64,000 nt of DNA from NCBI RefSeq assembly GCF_040719375.1, contig NZ_JBFDTP010000002.1:1736001-1800000 (forward strand). Direction: 5' to 3'. A model generated the notes under the pieces. It ran no database searches. It was given only the letters and a program-made list of their open reading frames with translations, and was not told where the DNA came from. A program made the position numbers and the translations under genes. Shown here one piece after another: positions 43,771 to 52,092 of the stretch (positions within the stretch are counted from its first letter, which is position 1; every line of letters starts with the position of its first letter). This DNA comes from Clostridium sp. AN503 (GTDB lineage: Bacteria; Bacillota; Clostridia; Lachnospirales; Lachnospiraceae).

Positions 43771-44967
43771 TTAATAGATCCAGATCCCGTCCTGATTCAG
43801 GTAATATCCCCCTACGTAGGCATCCCTGACCATCGTACCGTCCTCGGGACTGAAATAATACCAGGTGCCGTTGTCCAGGAGCCATTCTTTATGCATGCTG
43901 CCGTCCGGATCCATATAATACCGCTTCCCGTCAACCGTGATCCATCCTGTCTGCATCACGCCGTCTCCGCCCAGATAATACCATTTGCGGTTATCCTGGA
44001 GCCATCCGATCTGCATTGCGCCGTTGCTGTCCAGATAGTAATAGTTCCCATCCTTTCTCTGCCATCCGGTCATGATATAGCCGTCATATCCGAACAGGTA
44101 CCTCTTGCCGTCGATATCCTTCCAGGTGTTGGCAGGATAAGATCCGTCCGGATTCCGGTACCACCAGCCCTCTGCGTTCTTCTGCCAGCCGATCTGGGAA
44201 GGATCCAGTTTGTCCGTATTCCGCTCAGACCGGTCGCTTCCGTAGGTCTCGTCGGAATCAACGCTGATCTCCTCGGAGCTGACCCAGTCCCCGCTGACAA
44301 TATATTTCTCCTCATCCGAATTCTTCGGTATCGCCCTCACCTTAAAATAATAATCCCCAGGCTGGGTCATAAACGGATAAAAATCATATGTGGTCGCATT
44401 CACCTTGGGGACTCCCTGGACCTGCTCCCCGTTGCGGTACAGCTTAAGCTCATACGCGCCGGCGTATTCAACCGGGTCCCAGCTGGCCTTGCCAAGAGGA
44501 TACCCCACCCATTCTGCATTGTCCGTGATGTCCAGTTCGCCGGATACGGGGTTCAGCTTCAGGGTGAGCAGCGACGTCTCATCGTCATTGATCCGCTTTA
44601 CCTTGCTGTACTCGGCGCCGTCGATCTGGAACTTGCCGGAACCGGTGGTCTTATAAAAATAGTAGCCGCTCACTGCATGGATCTCTACGGTTATCTTGGG
44701 GACCTCGCCCAGTTCCAGATAGTCCTTTTTCCCGGAATCCCAGGTATAAGCCCCTATAGTATACTGTCCGCTGTCTGTCGTGATATTGACGCTGGACGCC
44801 TCCACATCATAGTCGGCCTGGACATTGGAACGCACCCGTATGGAAACGGATGTGATCGGAGTCCTTGTCTCCTGTTTCTTAACTGCTGCCAGCGCCTGTC
44901 CCATAAACAGGGAGCTGCTTAAGCAAAGCGCCAGGAGCCCGGCTGCCATCCTTTTAAACCCTTTCAT
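43771..44967 (-). CDS. Secreted choline-binding-repeat (cell-wall binding) protein, copy 1
   Basis: A 398-residue exported protein with a signal peptide (about 1-27, ending GQALA). The N-terminal half has a repeat-rich beta domain (SVSIRVRSNVQAD) plus a fibronectin-like segment (WDPVEYAGAYELKLYRNGEQ). The C-terminal 140 residues have about six CW_binding_1 repeats of the type GWQRKDGNYYYLDSNGAMQI. These repeats bind choline on teichoic acids or related wall polymers. No catalytic domain is seen. It is a close paralogue of the gene upstream (copy 2). Confidence 0.88.
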   Translation of the reverse strand: MKGFKRMAAGLLALCLSSSLFMGQALAAVKKQETRTPITSVSIRVRSNVQADYDVEASSVNITTDSGQYTIGAYTWDSGKKDYLELGEVPKITVEIHAVSGYYFYKTTGSGKFQIDGAEYSKVKRINDDETSLLTLKLNPVSGELDITDNAEWVGYPLGKASWDPVEYAGAYELKLYRNGEQVQGVPKVNATTYDFYPFMTQPGDYYFKVRAIPKNSDEEKYIVSGDWVSSEEISVDSDETYGSDRSERNTDKLDPSQIGWQKNAEGWWYRNPDGSYPANTWKDIDGKRYLFGYDGYIMTGWQRKDGNYYYLDSNGAMQIGWLQDNRKWYYLGGDGVMQTGWITVDGKRYYMDPDGSMHKEWLLDNGTWYYFSPEDGTMVRDAYVGGYYLNQDGIWIY

Positions 44968-44988
44968 CTTTTTGTCCTCCTCGTATTC

Positions 44989-46182
44989 TTATGGTACGTA
45001 AACACCGTCTGGATTGATATAGTACTGTCCCACCATGCGGTCTTTCACCATCTGCCCGTTAGAGGGGTCCAGATAATACCAGCTCCCGCCGGAAGAGATC
45101 CATCCGGTTGCCATAGTCCCGTCATAGTTCATATAATACCACTGGTCTCCCACGGCCAGCCAGCCGCCGGATATCTTTCCTTTATTCTCATCCAGGTAAT
45201 ACCACTGGCGCTTGTCCTGGAACCAGCCTGTCACCATATCCCCATTGCTGGTAAGGTAAAACTCCTTGCCGTTCCACCTCTGCCAGCCGGTCAGCATATA
45301 GCCGTCCAGGCCGAATAAATACCATTTGCCGTCTATCATCTGCCAGCAGTTGGTCGGATGGCTGCCGTCCGCATTCTTGTACCACCAGCCGTTTCCATCC
45401 TGCTCCCAGCCGGAAGCCCGGCCCGTCGGATAAGAGTTGTCCGGCTGCCCCGCTGTCTGGGCTGGCTTCCGGTCTCCCGCCGCTGTCGCATCCCTGAGGG
45501 TGACTTCCTGTATCCCGGACTCTGTCCACCCGCCTTCCTCCAGATATTCCTCCTGGGAGTTCAGCTTGGGAATGGCCCTTACCTTAAAATAGTAGTCTCC
45601 CTTCACAGTCATATATCCGTAAAAATCATAATTGGTCGTGGTGGTCTTTTTTACATGGTGCACCAGGGTGTTGCCCCGGTACAGCTTGACCTCGTAGGCC
45701 GGCGCTCCTTCTACCTTGCCCCATTTCGCCTTGCCAAGAGGGCCGTCCTCCCAGTAAGCGTCCTCCACGTCCTCCAATATCCCTTTTACCGGGTCCAGTT
45801 TCACGGTGATCACCGCAACGCGGTTGTCGTCCTGATTGCGGCAGGAGGAGTATTCGGCGCCCCTGACCGAGACCTTACTTGCATTCAGTCTGGTAAAATA
45901 GTAGCCTTCCTCCGCTTCTATGGTGATCTCGGCACGCGGTACCTCGCCAGCCTTCCAGTTGCTCTTGTCATTTACAAGGCTGCTGGAGACCACGTGATAT
46001 TTGGAACTGCTTGCGGTGGCAGAGACCGTACCGTGCCCGGCATCCGCCTCCACTGAGGATTCTACCCTCACTGATACGGACTTTATGATCGTATCCGCGC
46101 CCCATGCTGAGCCTGCCCACAAAGCGGACAGCGCCAATATGGCTGCCGCTGTTTTTGCCATACTAAAATATTTTTTATTCAT
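44989..46182 (-). CDS. Secreted choline-binding-repeat (cell-wall binding) protein, copy 2
   Basis: About 397 residues with the same layout as copy 1: signal peptide (to about residue 28, SAWGA), SVSVRVESSVEAD beta domain, fibronectin-like segment (WGKVEGAPAYEVKLYRGNTL) and about six C-terminal CW_binding_1 repeats (GWFQDKRQWYYLDENKGK). ATG 46182 (MNKKYFSM) is behind GAGGGAGG. The pair arose by tandem duplication. It follows the NlpC/P60 gene by 29 bp, so the three wall genes are probably cotranscribed. Confidence 0.88.
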   Translation of the reverse strand: MNKKYFSMAKTAAAILALSALWAGSAWGADTIIKSVSVRVESSVEADAGHGTVSATASSSKYHVVSSSLVNDKSNWKAGEVPRAEITIEAEEGYYFTRLNASKVSVRGAEYSSCRNQDDNRVAVITVKLDPVKGILEDVEDAYWEDGPLGKAKWGKVEGAPAYEVKLYRGNTLVHHVKKTTTTNYDFYGYMTVKGDYYFKVRAIPKLNSQEEYLEEGGWTESGIQEVTLRDATAAGDRKPAQTAGQPDNSYPTGRASGWEQDGNGWWYKNADGSHPTNCWQMIDGKWYLFGLDGYMLTGWQRWNGKEFYLTSNGDMVTGWFQDKRQWYYLDENKGKISGGWLAVGDQWYYMNYDGTMATGWISSGGSWYYLDPSNGQMVKDRMVGQYYINPDGVYVP

Positions 46183-46211
46183 TGTTCCTCCCTCATAGAC
46201 TCTTTCCTGTG

Positions 46212-47426
46212 TTATTGCCACGGCCTCCGGATCGATACGATCGTCCGGTAAGCCGGATCGTCGTCCACGCGGATCCCCGCTTTGGTCGACCTTGCATGGA
46301 CGATCTTTCCATCACCGATATACATGGAAACATGCCCCGGATAGCAGATCAGGTCTCCCGGCTCCATATCCTCATAAGCGATCTCTCTGCCGTAATATGC
46401 CTGTTCTCCCGAAGTCCTTGGGATATTTACCCCAAAGTGCTTATATACCGACTGGGTAAAGCCGGAACAATCAGCCCCGCCAGTCAGGCTGGTCCCTCCC
46501 CATACATAGGGATTCCCCACAAACTGCAGTGCATAATCGGCCACCTGGCGTCCGAACAGGCTGCCTCCCATGCTTTTTACAGGCGCCCTGGCGATCGCCG
46601 TCCCGGAGACATCCGGCCCTGCGGTCCCTGCTGCCCTTCTCTGCGCTGCCAGACGCTCCGCCTCCTGTCTCCGTCTCTGCGCGGCCTGTTCCTGCAGGAC
46701 CCGGATCTGTTCGGTCTTCTCCCTGGCAGTCCTGGCCCACAGCTGGGCTTCCTGCTCCGCCTCTGAGAGCCTGCGGTCAAAATCAGCAGCTTCCGCCCGC
46801 TTCCCGGTAACTGCAGACTCAAGCGCTGTCTTGCGCTGCCCGTGTTCCTGCTCCATGGCGAGCAGCTCGGACTGCTTCTCCTCCAGGGTCTCTTTTTGCT
46901 GCATGGCTTCTTTTTTTATATCCTCATAATCAAGGATCATGTTTTTGTCATATTCATATAACTGCTGGAAATACTCTGTCCCGTTGATCACATCGCCTAT
47001 ATTTTTCGACCGGAGAAGGATATCGAGATATGTGATCTCCCCCTCCTCGTAGAGAAACTGGATACGCTTTTTCAGCATGGCATACCTGCGGTCCTGGTCT
47101 GCTTTCGTCTGCCGGTACACCTTATCCGCATCCCCGATCTGATCCCGGAGACCGCTGATATCTTCCTCCAACAGCTCCATATCCGTAAGGAGCGCGGTCA
47201 GTTCCAGATCCAGCGCATCTGCCTCCCGGGCAGAATTCTCTTTTCCCTGTTCCAGCAGCTCCATATCCCGCTCCGCTGCCTCCTGTCTCGCCTCTGCCGC
47301 CCGCCGTTCCCGCTCCGCTTCCGGTATGGTAACGGCAAAAAACGGTCCAGGGACGCAGCATCCAAATCCCGCTGACAGGATGACCGACAAGGCCAGTATC
47401 CGGACAGGTATCTTTGTGTGCCTCAT
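46212..47426 (-). CDS. PcsB/CwlO-like NlpC/P60 peptidoglycan endopeptidase
   Basis: About 404 residues: a signal peptide, a long coiled coil (about 35-250), a Ser/Ala linker, and a C-terminal NlpC/P60 domain with catalytic Cys320 in GGADCSGFTQSVY and His365 in CYPGHVSMYIG. Coiled-coil NlpC/P60 proteins are the usual FtsEX-controlled wall hydrolases in Gram-positives. The ATG at 47426 is 16 nt from GGAGG, rather far; a TTG 14 codons upstream is an alternative. A clear sigma-A promoter lies upstream. Confidence 0.88.
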   Translation of the reverse strand: MRHTKIPVRILALSVILSAGFGCCVPGPFFAVTIPEAERERRAAEARQEAAERDMELLEQGKENSAREADALDLELTALLTDMELLEEDISGLRDQIGDADKVYRQTKADQDRRYAMLKKRIQFLYEEGEITYLDILLRSKNIGDVINGTEYFQQLYEYDKNMILDYEDIKKEAMQQKETLEEKQSELLAMEQEHGQRKTALESAVTGKRAEAADFDRRLSEAEQEAQLWARTAREKTEQIRVLQEQAAQRRRQEAERLAAQRRAAGTAGPDVSGTAIARAPVKSMGGSLFGRQVADYALQFVGNPYVWGGTSLTGGADCSGFTQSVYKHFGVNIPRTSGEQAYYGREIAYEDMEPGDLICYPGHVSMYIGDGKIVHARSTKAGIRVDDDPAYRTIVSIRRPWQ

Positions 47427-47481
47427 GCTTGTCTTTTGTTTTCCTCCCGCCAAAATCTTATGGTACAAATTTCATTATTTA

Positions 47482-47510
47482 ATTATATCAGTTCTTATAA
47501 AAAACAGCAA
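47482..47510 (-). promoter_or_regulatory. Sigma-A promoter (extended -10) for the NlpC/P60-wall protein genes
   Basis: Minus strand TTGCTG (47505-47510), a 17-nt spacer and TATAAT (47482-47487), the -10 preceded by TGA to give an extended -10. It is about 55 bp before the chosen start. Confidence 0.85.
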
Positions 47511-47521
47511 GAATTAAAAAC

Positions 47522-47541
47522 TGTAACCACTTTTTGTAACC
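47522..47541. repeat. Direct repeat TGTAACC just upstream of the NlpC/P60 promoter
   Basis: TGTAACC occurs at 47522-47528 and 47535-47541, 13 bp apart start to start, 12 bp upstream of the -35 box. It resembles WalR half-sites (TGTWAH), which control cwlO and pcsB in relatives, but the spacing between hexamers is 7 nt where the consensus has 5. A regulator site is plausible; its identity is uncertain. Confidence 0.45.
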
Positions 47542-47568
47542 ATTTTTTACAAAGAATGTATAAAATGA

Positions 47569-47611
47569 ATAAAGCCATTGCAAATGATTTTTACATTTGT
47601 AATGGCTTTAT
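47569..47611. terminator. Long inverted repeat between the esterase and NlpC/P60 genes
   Basis: ATAAAGCCATTGCAAAT (47569-47585) pairs with ATTTGTAATGGCTTTAT (47595-47611): 17 bp with one wobble. It is 22 bp downstream of the esterase stop and probably ends that transcript, with an A/T-rich but not pure U-tract on the minus strand. Confidence 0.65.
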
Positions 47612-47632
47612 CCCGCCGCTCTATTTGTTTGC

Positions 47633-48568
47633 CTAAAACGCCTCCTGCCTTAAGCACCTGTCAAAAAACCGCAGGATCAGGGCTTTCGTCTCCGCCTGGA
47701 AAAATTCTTTCGTTCCGTGCCCCGCGCCCTGCAGGATATAAAACTCAGCCCGGTCTTCCATTCCGGCGTCCACAATCCTGTTATAAAAATCCTCGCTTAT
47801 GGTCCACGGGACCAGCTTGTCGCAGTCTCCGTGAAGGATCAGGATCGGGCTTAATGCCTCCGTCAGGATATAGGGCGGGCAGAACTGCCTGGCCCGCTCC
47901 CGCATGGTAGCCGGGTCTCCGCCCAGGACTGCGCCCTCGTGGGTTTCTTCCATGGTCTTCCAGCGGTAATCCGGCTCCGTCCGGATCTTCTCCTCATCAA
48001 TATCGATCAGCTTCAGAAAATCCACCGGACCGAACAGATCACAGCAGGCCTGTACTCTGGATGAAAAACCGCCCCATTCTCCGCTGTCGTACAGGTCGGA
48101 ATTGACCGCAGCCAAAGCCGCCAGATGCCCTCCTGCGGATCTTCCGATCACACCGATCCGATCCGGATCGATCTCATACTCGTCCGCGTGGGCGCGCAGG
48201 AACCGGATTGCCGTTTTCACATCTATGATCTGATCCGGGAGATGCCCCTCTGCGCTGCTGCGGTAATACATGGACGCCAGTACATATCCGGCTTCCGCCA
48301 GGAACTGCATTTCCGCCACCATCAGGTTTTTATCACAGCCCCGGTAGCCGCCGCCCGGAATCCAGAGGAGCGCAGGCTTTGGAGTCCTGTCATCGCTCTC
48401 GTCATCTCGCCCTGCAGCCAGTCGCATTTCGCTGTTCCCGTTCTGCAGCATGATGGACATTTTCAGCTCCATCTCATTGCCCTTAAGATCCTTCTGTCTG
48501 GAATATGTAATATTATCAATAAAATTAATGCTTTTTCGTTCCCTGCCCGGTTTGATCACTTTTTTCAT
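47633..48568 (-). CDS. Alpha/beta hydrolase, esterase/lipase family
   Basis: A 311-residue cytoplasmic hydrolase. WIPGGGYRGC supplies the oxyanion region, GRSAGG the nucleophilic Ser, LHGDCDKLVP the Asp and GAGHG the His, so the triad looks complete. It belongs to the BD-FAE/HSL-like esterases acting on small acyl esters. The last gene before the cell-wall module, 24 bp after the DUF3237 gene. Substrate unknown; the context with a TctCBA transporter suggests an ester of an organic acid. Confidence 0.88.
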   Translation of the reverse strand: MKKVIKPGRERKSINFIDNITYSRQKDLKGNEMELKMSIMLQNGNSEMRLAAGRDDESDDRTPKPALLWIPGGGYRGCDKNLMVAEMQFLAEAGYVLASMYYRSSAEGHLPDQIIDVKTAIRFLRAHADEYEIDPDRIGVIGRSAGGHLAALAAVNSDLYDSGEWGGFSSRVQACCDLFGPVDFLKLIDIDEEKIRTEPDYRWKTMEETHEGAVLGGDPATMRERARQFCPPYILTEALSPILILHGDCDKLVPWTISEDFYNRIVDAGMEDRAEFYILQGAGHGTKEFFQAETKALILRFFDRCLRQEAF

Positions 48569-48592
48569 CTATATCAGCTTCCTTTCCGCATT

Positions 48593-49051
48593 CTACATCA
48601 TTTTATAAATCTTTATATCCACGCCGCGCACGCCGTCCACTGTACTTCCGGACAGGCTTCCCACATATACGCCATAATTGAGCCACTCGTATCTCCCCCG
48701 CGGCGCATGGAAGGATGGGCGGGTCTGGATCAACGTGTTTTTCTCCTGCTCGGTATACTTATACCCCAGGTTCTCAATGGCTATATAAACGCCGTCATCT
48801 GTCTGAAGGAGATATTTCGCAGACACAGTGCGGGAATGTACCGTATCCTCGCTGTCACCTCCGACCCCCAGATTCCAGTCGGCTCCTCCGGGGACCACAC
48901 GCCCCTTAAGCTTTTCCCCCTCAAAATGGCCGCCCCTGATCTGGATCACCTTTAAATATCCCCAGTCATTGCCTCCCACCACCAGGCGGTCTTCCTCAGG
49001 ACAATCTGCCCTCAGTTCCATGACCAGCTCTGCATCCAGCTTTACTTTCAT
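48593..49051 (-). CDS. DUF3237 family protein
   Basis: A 152-residue small beta-rich protein. It shows the family pattern IRGGHFEGEKLKGRVVPGGA then DW, LLQTDDGVYIAIENLGY, and YEWLNYGVYVGS. No catalytic residues are obvious. Members occur with esterases and aromatic or organic-acid catabolism; the role is unknown. It is between the two hydrolase genes, preceded by a terminator. Confidence 0.85.
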   Translation of the reverse strand: MKVKLDAELVMELRADCPEEDRLVVGGNDWGYLKVIQIRGGHFEGEKLKGRVVPGGADWNLGVGGDSEDTVHSRTVSAKYLLQTDDGVYIAIENLGYKYTEQEKNTLIQTRPSFHAPRGRYEWLNYGVYVGSLSGSTVDGVRGVDIKIYKMM

Positions 49052-49116
49052 ATGCCCTTCTTTCCTTTCTGCATTATCAATTCGCTATATCCGTCAGCAA
49101 TTTTTATGTTTCTATG

Positions 49117-49141
49117 GAAAAGGAGCCGGAATACGGCTCCT
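49117..49141 (-). terminator. Intrinsic terminator after the HSL-type esterase
   Basis: AGGAGCC-type stem (49121-49127) pairs with GGCTCCT (49135-49141), with TTTTCC following on the minus strand. It is 21 bp after the esterase stop. The U-tract is short, so readthrough into the DUF3237 gene is likely. Confidence 0.65.
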
Positions 49142-49161
49142 CACTTCTTCCAGGTCCACAA

Positions 49162-50055
49162 TCAGAGTGACGCCTGACGGATCGATCCGATCACAAGCTC
49201 CTGGCCTTCTTTCCACTCCTCCGTACAATGTACGATAAATCCATGATAAGAGTCCAGGAAACGCTTTGCAGTCACCTTCACCCCGGCTGCGATCATACGT
49301 TTCGCATACTGCTCGTCCTCAAAGCGGAAATTATCGTTTCCGGCGCTGATCACCAGCGCTTCCGGAAGACCGGCAAGCATCTCATCGGATGCCAGGAGCG
49401 GACTGCAGTATGGGTCTTTCAGCAGATCCAGGTTGCCGTCCGTATATGCCAGACTGAACATCCGCCCGCGCTCCGCCGGGATCATATTGGTTTCTGCGCC
49501 CGGCTTGTCCGCCGGATCTGTCACCAGGTCAAACGCCCCGTAATCCAGGACCTGAAGGCAGAGCTTAAAGTCCTTTGTCTGATTGGCTTTCAGGCAGACA
49601 GCCGCCGTCAGGTTCGCGCCTGCGCTGTGTCCGCCCATGGAGACCCGTTTTGCATCGCCGTCCCAGACATCCAGCATGGCAAACACCCATCTGCACACGT
49701 CATAGCACTGGTTGAATGCGGTCGGATACGGATATTCGGGAGCCAGGCTGTAATCCACATCGACCACGATCCCCTCGATGGCGTCCGCCACCCTGGCGGA
49801 ATAAATCTCATCCCGGAGTACATGGGGACGCACAAACCCGCCTCCGTGGACATTGATATGGACCCGGCATCCCGGCGTCCGGTTTTTTGCAGTAAATACA
49901 TAGCATTTCACCGGGCCTTCGCAGGTGGGGGCTTCTGCTTCTTCCCGCACGGCCAGCTCTAGGTTTCGGCAGTATTCCGGCGTGATATTCTCCTTTGCGA
50001 CACTTGTGCCCCGCAGGACCGTGACCATATGTTCTTTTTCTTCTCTTGTCAGCAT
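49162..50055 (-). CDS. Alpha/beta hydrolase, hormone-sensitive-lipase type
   Basis: A 297-residue hydrolase of the HSL family. It has the HGGG oxyanion motif in INVHGGGFVRP, GGHSAGAN with the nucleophile Ser, and SYHGFIVH with the His. It probably cleaves a short-chain ester. It is 10 bp downstream of tctA, part of the same operon, so its substrate may be related to the transported compound. Confidence 0.9.
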   Translation of the reverse strand: MLTREEKEHMVTVLRGTSVAKENITPEYCRNLELAVREEAEAPTCEGPVKCYVFTAKNRTPGCRVHINVHGGGFVRPHVLRDEIYSARVADAIEGIVVDVDYSLAPEYPYPTAFNQCYDVCRWVFAMLDVWDGDAKRVSMGGHSAGANLTAAVCLKANQTKDFKLCLQVLDYGAFDLVTDPADKPGAETNMIPAERGRMFSLAYTDGNLDLLKDPYCSPLLASDEMLAGLPEALVISAGNDNFRFEDEQYAKRMIAAGVKVTAKRFLDSYHGFIVHCTEEWKEGQELVIGSIRQASL

Positions 50056-50065
50056 GTTAGGACCC

Positions 50066-51559
50066 TCATTTATTTTTTGCCCTGCGGCTCTTTAATGCCT
50101 TGCCGATCAACGGACCAACGACGCTGTAAAGAGCGATCAACAACAGTACCAGTGAGATGGGACGCGTCACAAAGGACGTCATATCCCCTTTTGCATAGGA
50201 ACAGCCCATGCGGAAATAGCTCTCGATCTTGCTGCCCAGGATGAATGCCAGCATCAGCGGCGTTCCCGGCATTTTAAAGAACTCCATCATGATCCCGACC
50301 GCTCCAAACACCAGCACTAAGTACACGCTGAACATGGAGGTGGAAGCCGAGTACGCCCCCAGGAAGCAGATCATCAGGATCGCACTGTAGAGATAGTGGT
50401 AGGGCGCTTTCAAAAGCAGGGGGAACCAGCGTTTCGTAAACAGCTCCGTGATCAGGATCAGGATCGCGGAAACCAGCACCGCTGCGAAGATAAGGTTCGC
50501 CAGATCCGGGTTATTCTTGATAAACATCGGGCCTGCCTGCAGTCCGTGGATGGTCATGGCCGACATCAAAAGCACCGTCGTCGCATCTCCCGGAATACCG
50601 AGCGCGATCATCGGGATCAGCGCGCCGCCCACACCTGCGTTGTTGGAAACCTCCGTAGCCCAGACGCCGGCGTCGATACCAGTGCCGAACTCCTCCGGAT
50701 GCTTACTCATGCTCTTGGCCTGCCCATAAGCGATCAGGTTTGCGATCCCGGAGCCCATGCCGGGTAAAAAGCCGATACCAAGTCCGATTCCAAGAGACGC
50801 TATGATGGTTTTCATATTGTCGGTGATGTCTTTTAGGGTAAGGCCAAAGCCCTTTAAGGAACCGGCGTCAACCTTTGGCATATCCAGATTGCCCTTGGCA
50901 TAGCTGGTGGCAACCTGCTGCAGTGCAAAGGTTCCCATAAGCAGACAGATCACATTGATCCCGCCATACAGATTGGTGTTTTTAAATGTGAACCGCAGCT
51001 GGTTGGTGACCATATCAGCTCCCACCGTAGAGAGCCACAGGCCAAAAAACGCCGCAAGCAGGCCTTTAAAAATAGAGCCGTTGCTCAAGCCCACTACCAT
51101 GGTGATCGCCATCAGACAGAGGCTGAAGTACTCCCACGGTCCCAACAGCAGCGCAATGTCGGCTATATAGGTAGAGCACAGCGTCGCGATAATGATCGAG
51201 ACCATGGTACCGATAAAGGAACCGGTGATCCCTATGGTCAGCGCCCTGGCCGCTTTGCCCTTCTGAGTCATCGGATATCCGTCGTAGCAGGTTCCGATCG
51301 ATGCCGCCGAACCTGGAATCCCCACCAGCACAGCGGCGATAAAGGAACCGGACACGCCGCCCACATACATGCCTAACAGCATTGCAAAGCTTAAATTCGT
51401 ATTGAGCGCAAAGGTCATGGGCAGAATCAGGGTAATGCCGAGCCCGCCTGACAATCCGGGAATCGCACCGAGTACACAGCCGACCACGCAGCAGAGGTAC
51501 ATCATGATGAAATTCACCGGCTGGAACAATACGCCCAGTGCAGAAAGATAACTTGCCAT
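50066..51559 (-). CDS. tctA: Tripartite tricarboxylate transporter, large permease TctA
   Basis: A 497-residue membrane protein with about twelve helices. Signatures include GAIPGLSGGLGITLILP, GIPGSAASIGTCYDGYPM and GIPGDATTVLLMSAM. TctA with TctB and a periplasmic-type binding protein takes up tricarboxylates or other organic acids using an ion gradient. Operon order tctC-tctB-tctA. Confidence 0.95.
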   Translation of the reverse strand: MASYLSALGVLFQPVNFIMMYLCCVVGCVLGAIPGLSGGLGITLILPMTFALNTNLSFAMLLGMYVGGVSGSFIAAVLVGIPGSAASIGTCYDGYPMTQKGKAARALTIGITGSFIGTMVSIIIATLCSTYIADIALLLGPWEYFSLCLMAITMVVGLSNGSIFKGLLAAFFGLWLSTVGADMVTNQLRFTFKNTNLYGGINVICLLMGTFALQQVATSYAKGNLDMPKVDAGSLKGFGLTLKDITDNMKTIIASLGIGLGIGFLPGMGSGIANLIAYGQAKSMSKHPEEFGTGIDAGVWATEVSNNAGVGGALIPMIALGIPGDATTVLLMSAMTIHGLQAGPMFIKNNPDLANLIFAAVLVSAILILITELFTKRWFPLLLKAPYHYLYSAILMICFLGAYSASTSMFSVYLVLVFGAVGIMMEFFKMPGTPLMLAFILGSKIESYFRMGCSYAKGDMTSFVTRPISLVLLLIALYSVVGPLIGKALKSRRAKNK

Positions 51560-51574
51560 GATTGATTTCCTCCT

Positions 51575-52078
51575 TTATGGCATCCGGATGCCAAGGGATT
51601 CCCAGACAACGCCCTTGGGCAGTGGAATATGAAAGCCTCTTGTGAAGCCAAAGTAACAGATGCTGCCAAGCAAAACACTTAGAACGACTGCAAAGATCAG
51701 ATTGATCTTCTTTTCTGCCCTGAGTGTGAGGATGAATATCATCATCCCCGCCATAGAGGTGATCCAAAAACCGATCCAGTTCATGGCGGCACAGAACATA
51801 ATGCATTCAGCCATGATCAGAAACATGCGTTTCCACCCAGCCTGGTCCAGGTAAGGCGCCGGACCTTTTTTCGCTTCCTCCGCTTCCTTTCGCCCGTCAA
51901 AAACCATGGAGAGTACAGCCATAAGGATCATGCCGAACGCAGAAATATATGGAAACAGCTTGGGCCCCGGTTCGTTGGAAACCAGCCGCTCCGGAATCAT
52001 GGTCGTCTGCCACAGGACCCACACAGAGAACACAAGGAATACGGCGCCCATAATGTATGTACGGTTCAATTTCTTCAT
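51575..52078 (-). CDS. tctB: Tripartite tricarboxylate transporter, small subunit TctB
   Basis: A 167-residue membrane protein with four hydrophobic helices, matching TctB in size and shape. Sequence conservation in this family is poor; it is identified by its place between tctA and tctC. It follows tctC by 14 bp with AGGAGG. Confidence 0.88.
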   Translation of the reverse strand: MKKLNRTYIMGAVFLVFSVWVLWQTTMIPERLVSNEPGPKLFPYISAFGMILMAVLSMVFDGRKEAEEAKKGPAPYLDQAGWKRMFLIMAECIMFCAAMNWIGFWITSMAGMMIFILTLRAEKKINLIFAVVLSVLLGSICYFGFTRGFHIPLPKGVVWESLGIRMP

Positions 52079-52092
52079 GTAAATCCCTCCTG

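Noticed and set aside
43771..46182. The repeated aromatic-glycine motifs as DNA tandem repeats or CRISPR
   Set aside because: The periodicity is in the protein (CW_binding_1 repeats); the DNA units are divergent and lie inside coding sequence.
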